From assembly GCA_017518185.1 (NCBI GenBank), contig JAFWWB010000025.1, forward strand, positions 1-55,761: a stretch of DNA of 55,761 bases, written 5' to 3'. The notes beneath the pieces were generated by a model. The model was given only the letters and a program-made list of their open reading frames with translations, did not search any database and was not told where the DNA came from. Numbering within the stretch: position 1 is the first letter of the stretch; each line of letters starts with the position of its first letter. The translations under genes and the position numbers were made by a program. The stretch comes from Lachnospiraceae bacterium. GTDB lineage: Bacteria > Bacillota > Clostridia > Lachnospirales > Lachnospiraceae. Of the stretch, positions 24,626 through 34,036 are shown piece by piece.

Positions 24626-27600
24626 ATGGAAAGCGAGTCTACATTAAAAAAGGTTTCAAAAAAGTCTTCCGCTATCCCCGACGGCAGCGGAGTACATGCA
24701 GAGTCAAAAAAGGAGAAGAGCCTCCTTGATCTCATGCGTGAGCAGACGGAGACCGGACTTGTAAGCACCGGAATGGAGACGGAGGAAGAGCTTGCCGATC
24801 ATATTGCCGAAACCTACAGCGAACCGGAGTCCCTGCTCCATGAAGAGGAGAACAGGGCCAGATATGAGGCTGCTGTAAGCGCTCTTGACCATTTCGCCGG
24901 GGAGCTGAAAGCCGTTCTGTCGGCACAGCCTGAAAGCGATGAGATCACGGCCTTCAGGCAGTTTGCGGAGGAGCATGTAAGAGAGTTCCGGGAAAGAAAG
25001 ACAAGGCTTGAGGAAAGCCGGCTTGGCTGGAAGCGCCGGGGAGAGGATGAGATAAGAGCCTCGGTGCAGGCAAAAGAGGAGTGGAAGGCAAGGGATAAGG
25101 CAAGGAAAATGGGACTTTCGGAATCCCGCTTTATAACAGTTCTCGAGACAGAAACCGAGATACTTAAGCTCTTTGCCCTGCCTTTTTCGAAAGAGCTTCC
25201 GGAAGGAGTGGAAGCGTCCGTACTGATCAGGCAGATCATGAAGCTCAAGGGCAATGCAATGGCGGAAGCTGCTGCACCGGAGGAAGCGGATTTCGAAGCC
25301 CTTGTGGCGGATGAATGGGTGCGGACCTGCCTTCAGAGGGGAATGCTCCTTAAGAGCGGCTGCCTTGATATGCGCCAGCCGGAGCCGGGGCTTCTTTCCG
25401 TGCCCAGGGAGGTGGCTTCCGTGGCCGACCTCTATATGGACAGGGTGGATGTGCACAGCAGAAAGCTGGTCAACCATGAGGATGAAAAGTCCGACATGGT
25501 AAAGCTTCCGGCATTCCTTCAGACGGAAGGGACCGGAGAGAGCGGGATCACCGAGGATCTCATCGACCGCTACAAGCTCAGCCATAAGAATTTTGTGCTT
25601 ATGAACGCGGGCTTTGATACCGCGCTTATGGGAAGCAGCCATATCGAAAAGCTCCAGAGGGAATACGATGAGCTCATGGTGGAGCTCATCAGCTCCAGGC
25701 CTGTGGATGAGGATCCTGCCATACTGGCAGGATTAAGGAAAAGGTTCGGAGAGGTCCAGCGTGATCTGGAGCTGGCCAGGGATATGGACAAACGTGTATC
25801 AAGCTACAAAAGGAAGCTGCTGAGCCATGGCAGCCGTGTACAGGATATGCTCAGCAGATGCCTCACGGCCTATTTCGCAAAGCGGCAGGAGGTCTTTGAT
25901 TCCATACAGGATGAGGAAGAGAAGAAGCAATACAGACTGGACAGCTACAGGCGTCTGGCAGAGCTGGGCGAGCTGGTGGGAGGCATCAGCTCCATGTTCG
26001 TATCCGCGGTTTATTATCACAGGCCTTTCCTGATAGAGTTTCAGTATCATGGCGGGCTCTATGAGGCGGCTGTGGATAAGCTGCTCACCCTGTCAGAGTC
26101 GATGTTCTCCGGTGAGCAGGATGCGGAACAGATGGGAGATCAGATCGACAGGCTCATAGAGGCTGCCTCCGGTACGGCTCAGATGCTGCTCTCCGAACAG
26201 AAGGAGAGGCATGATACGGACCAGCTCTATTTTGAGAGATACAGGGCTGAGAAGCAGCTGGACGAGGAGGGCTTCACAAGGACCCGGGCCTTTGGCGTAA
26301 AGGTCAAGACCTCGCTTTTACATGATCATCTGGAGAAAGGCGACGGATATAACCTTGAGGAGGATAAGAAGGCGTTTTTTGCGGCTGCGGCGGCTTCGGA
26401 AGAGGCGCAGAAGCAGTTTGATGAAAGAGCTGCAGCCTCCGAAGAACAGGGAGCGCTTACGGATAAAAAACGTCAGGATCTTCTGAAGGAGAAGGCGCAG
26501 CTTGAGGAGGAACAGCGCAGACAGGAAGAGGAACGCCGCGTCCAGGAGGAAGAAAGGCAAAGAAGGGAAAACGAGGCCGCTCAGCTGCAGGATCAGATGG
26601 ACAGGCTGCAGGCAGAGATGGACAGCCTTGTCATAACCGACAGGGAAGAGACTGAGAGGCTTACATCCGAAGAAGAGACGGAGAGACTGACTGAGCGGGA
26701 AGAGCGGACCGTGCAGTTTGATGATATCGCTGCCCTGAGGCAGAGACAGGAGACCGAGGCCCTTGAAAGGGACCGGCGCCATGTTTCGCATATAGAGCTT
26801 ACCAATCTCCATGACAGGAGCCTTAAGGTGCTGGTCCCGAAACATGCGCTTGGAAAGATACAGAGCTTTACCAAAGCCGACGGCACCCGCGTGGAAGGGG
26901 TCGGAAAGGTAAAGGTGTTCGGTGAGCGCATCTTCGGCATAAGCGCTGGAAGGATAAATGAGAGGATAGGGAAGCATGTGGACAGGCTCCTTTCCTCAAA
27001 TGATACGGTAACGGATAAGGAGCTCTGCGAAACGGCGAAGGCAGTGGCCTCTGCCAGCGGGCTTTTCGAGAGGATATCCACCTCGACAAGGAGTGACGGA
27101 AGCCTGAAGGCTCCCGAAAGATCCTCCTTTATGAAGAAGCTGGAGAAGGCACATCTCGCGGCAAACGGTGTATTTGAGGAGACCGGGACCTTCGGTGAGG
27201 TCGGAAAGAAGCTCAATCTGTTCAGACGTCTCAGCAATGCCGGGACAAAGGAAGAGATAGATGCGGTCATCGGGGACATCATAGCCGGAAGGGCAGTTCG
27301 GAGGGGAGAAGGCGAGCTTGAGCTTACTGACCAATATTTTGGACAGTATCCCAATGCCGCAAAGACGATCTGTCTTTATAAGCTGCTGGAAGGTGTGGGA
27401 GCCGGTGTCATAAACGATAGAAAGCTGCAGGAGGAGTTTGACCAGAGGCTCACCGCCGCCAGGAGCAATCTTAAAAAGCTCCGGGATACACTGGTAGCTT
27501 CAAATGATTACAGGTACGCGCTCAGGCGCGGGGAGAAGGCAGCCATAAAGGGGCGGCTCGATCTGGTAAATACGGAGATATCACAGGCCCAGAGCCGTAT

Positions 27601-30600
27601 CATACGTATAGACGGCACGCTTGACCGGCTGAGGGAGAGCAGGGAAGAGCTGGCAGAGCGTATGGCGCAGATGGAGGAAAACGCCCTCAAAAAGAAGGAG
27701 ACTGCCCATATCTCGGCTAATGCCATCAGCGCTGAGGAGCTGTACCAGAGGGATCTGGAAGAATACCGTTTCCTTTACGAAAGGGAACGAAGGCAGAAGC
27801 TGGAGGATGCAAAGGCCGAGATAGCTGAAGGAAAGGCCGCTGCCGCACAGATGAGAAAGGCGGCTCTCGAAAGGCATGAAGGCCATGAGGCCATAAGGAA
27901 TCCGGTGCTTGCCGAGAGGGCCTTCAGCGGCTTCATCGAAAGCGAGATATTAAACCATCCCTGCTTCAGGAATAAGAAGGGCTTTATGGCCTTCTTCAGG
28001 AAGAGTGACGATCCGGAGAGCGCCGATCTCCTTCAGAAGCACAGGGAGCTCATTGAAAGGATCGCCAGGGAACGCATAGCCTATGACAGGCCGGGCGGGA
28101 TAGAGAGCGCAGAGGAGCTGGCAAGGCTTACGCCCGAACAGCTTCAGGCATATGCGGCGGATCTCCGGCGCCGTCTGATGCATATACAGGAGATATATAC
28201 AAAAGAGAAGCTCAGGGATTTCGAAAGACCCGGATTTGCGGAGCGTATACTCCGTTTCCTCATGGAAGGAAGGGGAGAGGACCAGAAGGAGCTTCAGGAA
28301 TATGCTGCCCATCTTGTGGACAGTCAGACGATACTGCGCATGAAGGAAGCTGTCCTTCTGCTGGGCGAGGACTGGAACAGCAGGCGTGTTCATGCGGACC
28401 AGCTTAGGAAGCAGAAGCGCCGTTTTGTGGGAGGGGCCCGTTCCGACAAGCGTTTTAACCGCATGATGGATCTGGACGAGAATGTGGAGGCGGTATGCAG
28501 GACCTACGGGCTTGAGCCTCCCATGAATTATTATTTCGTCACGGCCGAGAACCATAATAACAGAGGAAGGAAGAAAGAACTGACACTTGCGCAGGACAGG
28601 GCGCATTTTGAAGGTTACCTGGACAGATGGCTGGAGACATCCGTCAGGGATCTTACTGATAAGGCCGTCAGGAAAGAGGAAGAGGAGCTGGCGCGCCTCA
28701 GCGATAAAAAAGCCGTGAAAGACCGGAAAGCCGAGGGCAGCAGATACAGGAAAAAGCTGAAGAGCGAGCTTACAAAGATGGTAAACGGCCTGAAGGATAA
28801 ACAGGCCTATCTGGAATGGGGCGTCTATCAGGATTATGCCGCCATCTCCCTGGGAATGGTGGGCGGTACCGTGGGCAAGGTTGCGGTCGATGCCATAGAG
28901 CTGGATCATGATGAGTATATCGCCAGCCTTTCCGTGGCGGCCCAGCGTTTCCACGACAGGAGGCGGCAGGCCCGTTATTCCCTGGTGGGTACATATGACT
29001 ATCTTACGCCGGAGCAGCGTAAGCAGGTGGAAAAGAACCTCGAGTTTTACTACGAGGATTTTGCCGATGCCGAAAAGTTTGAGAGCTTCCTTGCAGATCA
29101 GAAGGAGGCCCTGCACTATCATCCGGAGGTGAGGGAGGCAGCGGAGAGGAAGGATGAGAGGCTTGCCGTGTTCCGCAGCGAATACAGGGCCTATCTGCCT
29201 CTGGTGCCACTGCTCCTGGAAAACGGAAGATTCCTGGAGATACTGCTCACCTGCACGGATGACGAATACGGTGTCTTCCTTCATGAGATGGTGGAGCGCG
29301 GGCACGGCTTCATGAACCTGCTCTCGGGAGAAGGGGTTTATAACGGCCTTATAGACCAGTATATGAAGCAGTATGGTCCTGACATTATAAAGGTCGTGAT
29401 GGGTGAGATGGACCCCCTGCCCGACAGCGCCATAAGGGCCGCTTTCGAAAAGACCTATGATGATATCGTAACTTATGAGGTAGCCGGAAAGAGCATCGAT
29501 GAGATCCTGAAGAAGGAGATAGAGAAGCTCCAGAAGGAACTCCGGCGGGAAAGGAAGCAGGAGGATAAGGGGATACCGGGTGTCCCCAGGATGGATGAAC
29601 TCTCCCTTAAGACCCGGGTGCTCATAATGCACGGCGCAGCTGCGCTGAAGGATGAAAAACGTCTCGCCGTCTACAGGCAGCATGCGGAGGATAATAAGAT
29701 AACCCTGGCGAAGAAGCTTCTTGCCTTTGAGGAAAGAGAGATACCCTATCCGGAAAGGACGGAGGGCGAGAGTGACGAAGCATATGAAGCGTGCCGTAAA
29801 GCCGTAGAAAAAGAGCGGGAGGTCTTCCGCGAAGGCATACGCATGGTGGAGGAGAACTATCTCCTCCAGTTCCCTGAGGATTATGAAGGGGATCTGGATG
29901 AGAGGCTTAAGACCTACCGCGCCAGCCAGAAGATCGAGTATGCGGCAGCCAGGAGGTTCAGCAGGCAGCAGCTTGAATACAGGCAGCTCATGATGACCGT
30001 GGTGAACGAGAAGCAGGAAGGCTTCCGCCTGCTCAATGCCATACGTATAGAAGGAGCAACGCTCCGGGAACAGATGGCCGCCGAACAGAGGCAGGTACCC
30101 GATAAGTACGGAAGGCCCCTTACGGCAGAGAGTCTTCCCGCCTTTCTTGAGGAGGGGAAGACCGCGGACAGGTTCACCCCTTCCTGGTATGCAAAGCGTA
30201 TAGTGGATATGAGGTCGCAGCTGCCGTCCCACGGCGGCCTGAACGGCTTCTATGAGGATGTGGTGAGCCGTATGATATGGCATCTGGGAGAGCCCGGGGA
30301 TACGGCAGTCAGGGAGCTTAAGAAGGACGAGATCCTGCTGACGAACCTCATAACTACCGATAACGCTATCTCGAAATATATAAACGACAACGGCATAGAT
30401 CCGGAGGATGCCGCCCTCTTCAGGACGGGTGCGCTGGAGCTCCTCGGACATTACGCCGCCGGCACCGAGATGGTGGCAAAACAGGATGAGGTCTATGCGG
30501 CCCTTACGGAGTGGCTTAAGAAGGAAAACGGCGGTGAAGAGAGGATACACTATCTCTTAAGTGATAAGGGCAGATATTATGGTACCGGCAGTGACGCGGG

Positions 30601-33600
30601 CGCCGCTGAAAGGACCGACCGCTTTATGATCGGGAACCGTTCCGAATTCGAAGCAAGGCTTGAAAAGAAGCTGGGGAAGAGCAGTCAGCTTTATAAGGAT
30701 TACATGGAGCTTGACGAAACGGAGAGGCTGCTCCTCGGGCATCTCGTTGTGAGCAGGGCAGTGGAGGCTCAAAAGGAAGAGCCTGTATCACTGACACTGC
30801 TCCGTATGGCAAAGGGGACCGCGAAAGAGTTTGAGCAGAAGGGCGGGCTTCCCGCCGATATGGCCGAAAACTATGTGGCCGGCATAGATGAGGGGGTAAT
30901 AAGCCCCGACTACAGCGAGGTGGGCAGGGCTCTCTTCAGGAGCATAGGCATGCATAAGGACAGGCTGAAGGAGGCACTGTCCACCATAGCAGGCTTAAGG
31001 CGGCTGAAACTCACCCATACTCCCATCACCAGGGAGGAGACCCTGGCCATGCTTGAAGCACAGGCCACAAAGGAGCAGGAGACTGCCGCAAAGAATGACG
31101 CCAGAAGGGCGGAGCTGGGAAGCCGCATGAAGACCATGCTGCCGGTGCTCACCGGATGGCGGAAGCATCTTAAGACTGAGAACCCCTTCATGACCAACGA
31201 TGAACGCATCCACCGTTATTACGGGCTGGTGCGTGCATATGTGACGGATATAGATGATTACCTTGCGAATACGGTACGGCCTGCCCATACCGAGGATCCC
31301 GAGGGAGCGCAGCTCTACCGGGAAGTGGAACGCACAAGGGAGCTGTACGGTTTTCTCCAGCTCTACGAAGGACTGCTCCAGCGTGAGGAGGATATACGGG
31401 AGAAGAGGAAGAACGCCGGCTTCTTTGCAAGGCTCTTCCGTCTGGACAGTATCGATCAGAGACAGGTGGATAAGGCCAGGAGCGAATGGCGCACGGAGCT
31501 TCGCAGTGCCGGCAGATGGCACGGCTTCAACTTCCTGGAGAACCAGGATGAGTCGGAAATGCTCCGGTTCCGGGATGAGCTGCAGGCTTCGGTGACCGAG
31601 GCCAACGGAGAGATGATAAGACCCCATGTCATCAATCTCGATGCGGATGAGGAGAGCGGCCTTTATTCAAAGGAGGTCCTCAGGGCAGTGCATGACGTGG
31701 ACCAGATCGTGGCCTCCATGAGTGGGGATCTCATAAGGGGCAATTCCTCCTCCAACATCGCGGCTGATATATTGAACAGGCCCATAAGGGAAAGGCTCTT
31801 CGTCTACTACATGATAGAGCACAGGAAGATGGCCGGCATGAGCGACGGCGATACCGCACTTTCCCAGTACGGATATGTGCCGGATGCAAAGAGCATAGAG
31901 CAGAGCCTCAATGCGCCTGCGTATATGGTAGTGAACCAGGTGGTGACCGGCGTGAGGAAGCTGGGCTTCATACAGAAGAGCCACAGCATCATGACTGCCA
32001 CTGACAACATGGGCTCCGGCTATGTGGACAGGATAGAGACGGGCATACGCATGCTCATGGATCCTCAGGCGAAGCTTTCGGAGAAGCTCTCATCCATAAG
32101 GGAGCAGAGGATGGAGGCCCTGGAGCCTGGAGCCGACAGCGCGCTGGTGAACCGGCAGCAGCGTCTGGAGGAGTTTACCAGGGAGAGCATGGAGCTTCAG
32201 AGGCTCATAGAGATAAGGGACAGCGCCGTGCTGCATAAGGAAGCAAAGGCCAAAGCCGCAGAAGAACAGGCGGCAAAGGTGGAGCGGCTTTTGAACGATA
32301 TGCTGGCTTACGACGCGGAGATAAAGGACGTTTCGAAGCGCTGGGTGAAGAGCGCTCCGGATAGTCAGGAGAGCACTGAAGGAGAAGATGCCTCAAGGGT
32401 CAGGGACGCCCACAGCGTTTCCGAAAGGCCGGATACCTATGTTCCCGATGTCAACGGCGTTGTGAGCGGCAGCCGTAATATCCCCATCGGTGCAAGCAGC
32501 CTGGGGAGGATGATTAGGGAGAACAGGGACGGCATTGACATGCTCCGGGGAGTCAACGTGGAAGCCGCGGACCTTGCATCAGGGGCTTTCAGTTCAGTGG
32601 CCGGAGTCATGGGAGTGGTGAATTTCGTGCTCTCTGTCGTGGACAGCTCCCAGAGAGGTATCGCCGCATCCGTTGCGGGCAGTACGGAACTCCTCAGCAA
32701 TATGGTGCAGTCGGGAAGGAACATAACCCTTGCTGCCAACAGGGCGGGAAATCTTTTTCAACTGGCTGATACCGCCACCCTTGCTGCGGCCACTCAGACA
32801 GCCGGCGTCATAACTTCAAGTATAGCCTTCGCGGCAAACGTTGCGCTGCTCGCGGTGGACCATGCGGCCGAAAAGAAGGCCGAAGAGGCAACCGGAGAAG
32901 CAGCGGAGGAGATCCGGAAGAAGGAGCGTCTGGAGAAAAGGACCGGTAAGAAGACAGTCAAAGGCATACAGGCATTTAACATGCCTGAGCGGACCATTAA
33001 GTCCGAGGATGTGGAAAGGATAGGCGCCATAGTCACGCAGAATCTGGAGGCAAAGAAGGCCAAGGCGGGTATGGACGCCGTCTCCTCAGCCGTTGCTGTA
33101 GCGGCCTACGCCATACCGGGCTTCCTTCCTTTCGGACTGGCTCTTTCCGGAGTGGCTGCCGTCGCCGGTACCATAACCAAGGTCGTGAAGCACCAGAAGA
33201 CCGTGAACTCCGCCATTGACGAGTTCCTGGGACTCGACCGCCATGTCGACAGGCTCATAGAGCTCCTTGGCAGCGGCAGCCTGGGTGAGGATCAGAAGGC
33301 CCTGTTCATGAAGGGAGACGAGATCGACAGGGATTACGTGCTGGAGGAGCTCAGGAAGGAGGCCATGCGGATGATGGGCTTCTCCGGAGTGAACCAGCTC
33401 TTCGAGCATATAACCAGGGGCTATGCTATGCTCATGTACCGGAGTATCTTCATCAAGGATAACGGCGAGCCCATACTCGCTTCCGACGGGAGGGAGATAA
33501 CAAAGAGGAAGCCCTTCAGGGATATGCTCTCAAGGCTCAGTTTCAGCTATCCCGAAACTGCCGATGGTTACGGCAGTCCGTCTGCCGAGATAATGGCCAG

Positions 33601-33619
33601 GGAGCTGCTGGGAGTCTGA
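24626..33619 (+). CDS. Giant helical/coiled-coil protein (2997 aa) of unknown function
   Basis: One uninterrupted 9-kb reading frame with GGAGG eight bases before ATG 24626. No signal peptide. Most of the length is charged and predicted helical. The densest coiled coil is at ~618-720, made of Glu/Gln/Arg runs such as EEQRRQEEERRVQEEERQ. Near the C terminus, in an otherwise polar protein, lie three Ala/Val-rich hydrophobic stretches: ~2654-2671 (GVMGVVNFVLSVV), ~2716-2745 and ~2818-2850 (AYAIPGFLPFGLALSGVAAV). They could insert in a membrane or pack as a helical bundle. No nuclease, protease, glycosidase, repeat-in-toxin or LPXTG motif is evident. Size, coupling to GNAT genes and the hydrophobic C-terminal part recall tape-measure, scaffold or pore-forming effector proteins, but I recognise no family. 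Confidence 0.85.
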   Translation: MESESTLKKVSKKSSAIPDGSGVHAESKKEKSLLDLMREQTETGLVSTGMETEEELADHIAETYSEPESLLHEEENRARYEAAVSALDHFAGELKAVLSAQPESDEITAFRQFAEEHVREFRERKTRLEESRLGWKRRGEDEIRASVQAKEEWKARDKARKMGLSESRFITVLETETEILKLFALPFSKELPEGVEASVLIRQIMKLKGNAMAEAAAPEEADFEALVADEWVRTCLQRGMLLKSGCLDMRQPEPGLLSVPREVASVADLYMDRVDVHSRKLVNHEDEKSDMVKLPAFLQTEGTGESGITEDLIDRYKLSHKNFVLMNAGFDTALMGSSHIEKLQREYDELMVELISSRPVDEDPAILAGLRKRFGEVQRDLELARDMDKRVSSYKRKLLSHGSRVQDMLSRCLTAYFAKRQEVFDSIQDEEEKKQYRLDSYRRLAELGELVGGISSMFVSAVYYHRPFLIEFQYHGGLYEAAVDKLLTLSESMFSGEQDAEQMGDQIDRLIEAASGTAQMLLSEQKERHDTDQLYFERYRAEKQLDEEGFTRTRAFGVKVKTSLLHDHLEKGDGYNLEEDKKAFFAAAAASEEAQKQFDERAAASEEQGALTDKKRQDLLKEKAQLEEEQRRQEEERRVQEEERQRRENEAAQLQDQMDRLQAEMDSLVITDREETERLTSEEETERLTEREERTVQFDDIAALRQRQETEALERDRRHVSHIELTNLHDRSLKVLVPKHALGKIQSFTKADGTRVEGVGKVKVFGERIFGISAGRINERIGKHVDRLLSSNDTVTDKELCETAKAVASASGLFERISTSTRSDGSLKAPERSSFMKKLEKAHLAANGVFEETGTFGEVGKKLNLFRRLSNAGTKEEIDAVIGDIIAGRAVRRGEGELELTDQYFGQYPNAAKTICLYKLLEGVGAGVINDRKLQEEFDQRLTAARSNLKKLRDTLVASNDYRYALRRGEKAAIKGRLDLVNTEISQAQSRIIRIDGTLDRLRESREELAERMAQMEENALKKKETAHISANAISAEELYQRDLEEYRFLYERERRQKLEDAKAEIAEGKAAAAQMRKAALERHEGHEAIRNPVLAERAFSGFIESEILNHPCFRNKKGFMAFFRKSDDPESADLLQKHRELIERIARERIAYDRPGGIESAEELARLTPEQLQAYAADLRRRLMHIQEIYTKEKLRDFERPGFAERILRFLMEGRGEDQKELQEYAAHLVDSQTILRMKEAVLLLGEDWNSRRVHADQLRKQKRRFVGGARSDKRFNRMMDLDENVEAVCRTYGLEPPMNYYFVTAENHNNRGRKKELTLAQDRAHFEGYLDRWLETSVRDLTDKAVRKEEEELARLSDKKAVKDRKAEGSRYRKKLKSELTKMVNGLKDKQAYLEWGVYQDYAAISLGMVGGTVGKVAVDAIELDHDEYIASLSVAAQRFHDRRRQARYSLVGTYDYLTPEQRKQVEKNLEFYYEDFADAEKFESFLADQKEALHYHPEVREAAERKDERLAVFRSEYRAYLPLVPLLLENGRFLEILLTCTDDEYGVFLHEMVERGHGFMNLLSGEGVYNGLIDQYMKQYGPDIIKVVMGEMDPLPDSAIRAAFEKTYDDIVTYEVAGKSIDEILKKEIEKLQKELRRERKQEDKGIPGVPRMDELSLKTRVLIMHGAAALKDEKRLAVYRQHAEDNKITLAKKLLAFEEREIPYPERTEGESDEAYEACRKAVEKEREVFREGIRMVEENYLLQFPEDYEGDLDERLKTYRASQKIEYAAARRFSRQQLEYRQLMMTVVNEKQEGFRLLNAIRIEGATLREQMAAEQRQVPDKYGRPLTAESLPAFLEEGKTADRFTPSWYAKRIVDMRSQLPSHGGLNGFYEDVVSRMIWHLGEPGDTAVRELKKDEILLTNLITTDNAISKYINDNGIDPEDAALFRTGALELLGHYAAGTEMVAKQDEVYAALTEWLKKENGGEERIHYLLSDKGRYYGTGSDAGAAERTDRFMIGNRSEFEARLEKKLGKSSQLYKDYMELDETERLLLGHLVVSRAVEAQKEEPVSLTLLRMAKGTAKEFEQKGGLPADMAENYVAGIDEGVISPDYSEVGRALFRSIGMHKDRLKEALSTIAGLRRLKLTHTPITREETLAMLEAQATKEQETAAKNDARRAELGSRMKTMLPVLTGWRKHLKTENPFMTNDERIHRYYGLVRAYVTDIDDYLANTVRPAHTEDPEGAQLYREVERTRELYGFLQLYEGLLQREEDIREKRKNAGFFARLFRLDSIDQRQVDKARSEWRTELRSAGRWHGFNFLENQDESEMLRFRDELQASVTEANGEMIRPHVINLDADEESGLYSKEVLRAVHDVDQIVASMSGDLIRGNSSSNIAADILNRPIRERLFVYYMIEHRKMAGMSDGDTALSQYGYVPDAKSIEQSLNAPAYMVVNQVVTGVRKLGFIQKSHSIMTATDNMGSGYVDRIETGIRMLMDPQAKLSEKLSSIREQRMEALEPGADSALVNRQQRLEEFTRESMELQRLIEIRDSAVLHKEAKAKAAEEQAAKVERLLNDMLAYDAEIKDVSKRWVKSAPDSQESTEGEDASRVRDAHSVSERPDTYVPDVNGVVSGSRNIPIGASSLGRMIRENRDGIDMLRGVNVEAADLASGAFSSVAGVMGVVNFVLSVVDSSQRGIAASVAGSTELLSNMVQSGRNITLAANRAGNLFQLADTATLAAATQTAGVITSSIAFAANVALLAVDHAAEKKAEEATGEAAEEIRKKERLEKRTGKKTVKGIQAFNMPERTIKSEDVERIGAIVTQNLEAKKAKAGMDAVSSAVAVAAYAIPGFLPFGLALSGVAAVAGTITKVVKHQKTVNSAIDEFLGLDRHVDRLIELLGSGSLGEDQKALFMKGDEIDRDYVLEELRKEAMRMMGFSGVNQLFEHITRGYAMLMYRSIFIKDNGEPILASDGREITKRKPFRDMLSRLSFSYPETADGYGSPSAEIMARELLGV

Positions 33620-33640
33620 TCCGGGGGAGTGAGGAATTCT

Positions 33641-33669
33641 TTGACGATAGATCTGTGAAGTGATATAAT
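33641..33669 (+). promoter_or_regulatory. Promoter of the STAS/partner-switch operon
   Basis: TTGACG (33641-33646), 17-bp spacer, consensus TATAAT (33664-33669), just after the giant gene. It probably starts the second transcription unit running to 37637. Confidence 0.8.
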
Positions 33670-33722
33670 GTTAGTTTGTTAAAATGTTAGCTAAATGTAA
33701 GCTATAAACGGAGGGTACAGAA

Positions 33723-34022
33723 ATGCTTGATATCAAAAAAGAAAAGAACGGAACCGAACTTAAGGTGGCGCTTGCCGGAAGACTGGATACGACCACGGCA
33801 ACGGATCTTGAGAAGCAGCTTAAGGAGGAGCTTGACGGCGTTTCCCAGGTGATACTTGATCTGGCTGAACTTGAGTATATCTCCAGCGCCGGTCTGAGAG
33901 TCCTTCTGGCAGTACACAAGAATATGCAGGGCGTAGGGACCTTTAAGCTGGTCAATGCCACCGAGGCTGTAAAGGAGATATTCGACATCACCGGTTTCAG
34001 CGATATCCTTAACGTGGAGTAA
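33723..34022 (+). CDS. STAS-domain anti-sigma-factor antagonist-like protein
   Basis: A 99-residue single STAS domain. The family core is clear: VILDLAELEYISSAGLRVLL, with Ser54/Ser55 at the place where SpoIIAA/RsbV-type proteins are phosphorylated. Such proteins relieve inhibition by binding an HATPase-type anti-sigma factor or switch kinase. An HATPase-like gene lies in the same operon at 37032, which supports a partner-switching module. A GGAGGG site precedes ATG 33723, and the transcript should start ~45 bp upstream from a consensus promoter. The target need not be a sigma factor; no sigma gene is in the window. Confidence 0.88.
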   Translation: MLDIKKEKNGTELKVALAGRLDTTTATDLEKQLKEELDGVSQVILDLAELEYISSAGLRVLLAVHKNMQGVGTFKLVNATEAVKEIFDITGFSDILNVE

Positions 34023-34036
34023 AACGGGGGAGAAAA

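Noticed and set aside
27950-30550. Long reverse-strand open frame (866 codons) opposite the giant gene
   Set aside because: It mirrors the codon usage of the giant gene, has no ribosome site or recognisable domain, and overlaps it entirely. The same holds for long antisense frames at 6744-8393 and 39531-41444.
15597-33619. Extracellular contractile injection system or type VI-like locus
   Set aside because: Despite a tape-measure-like giant protein, there is no sheath, tube, baseplate, spike or eCIS-type ATPase gene in the window.
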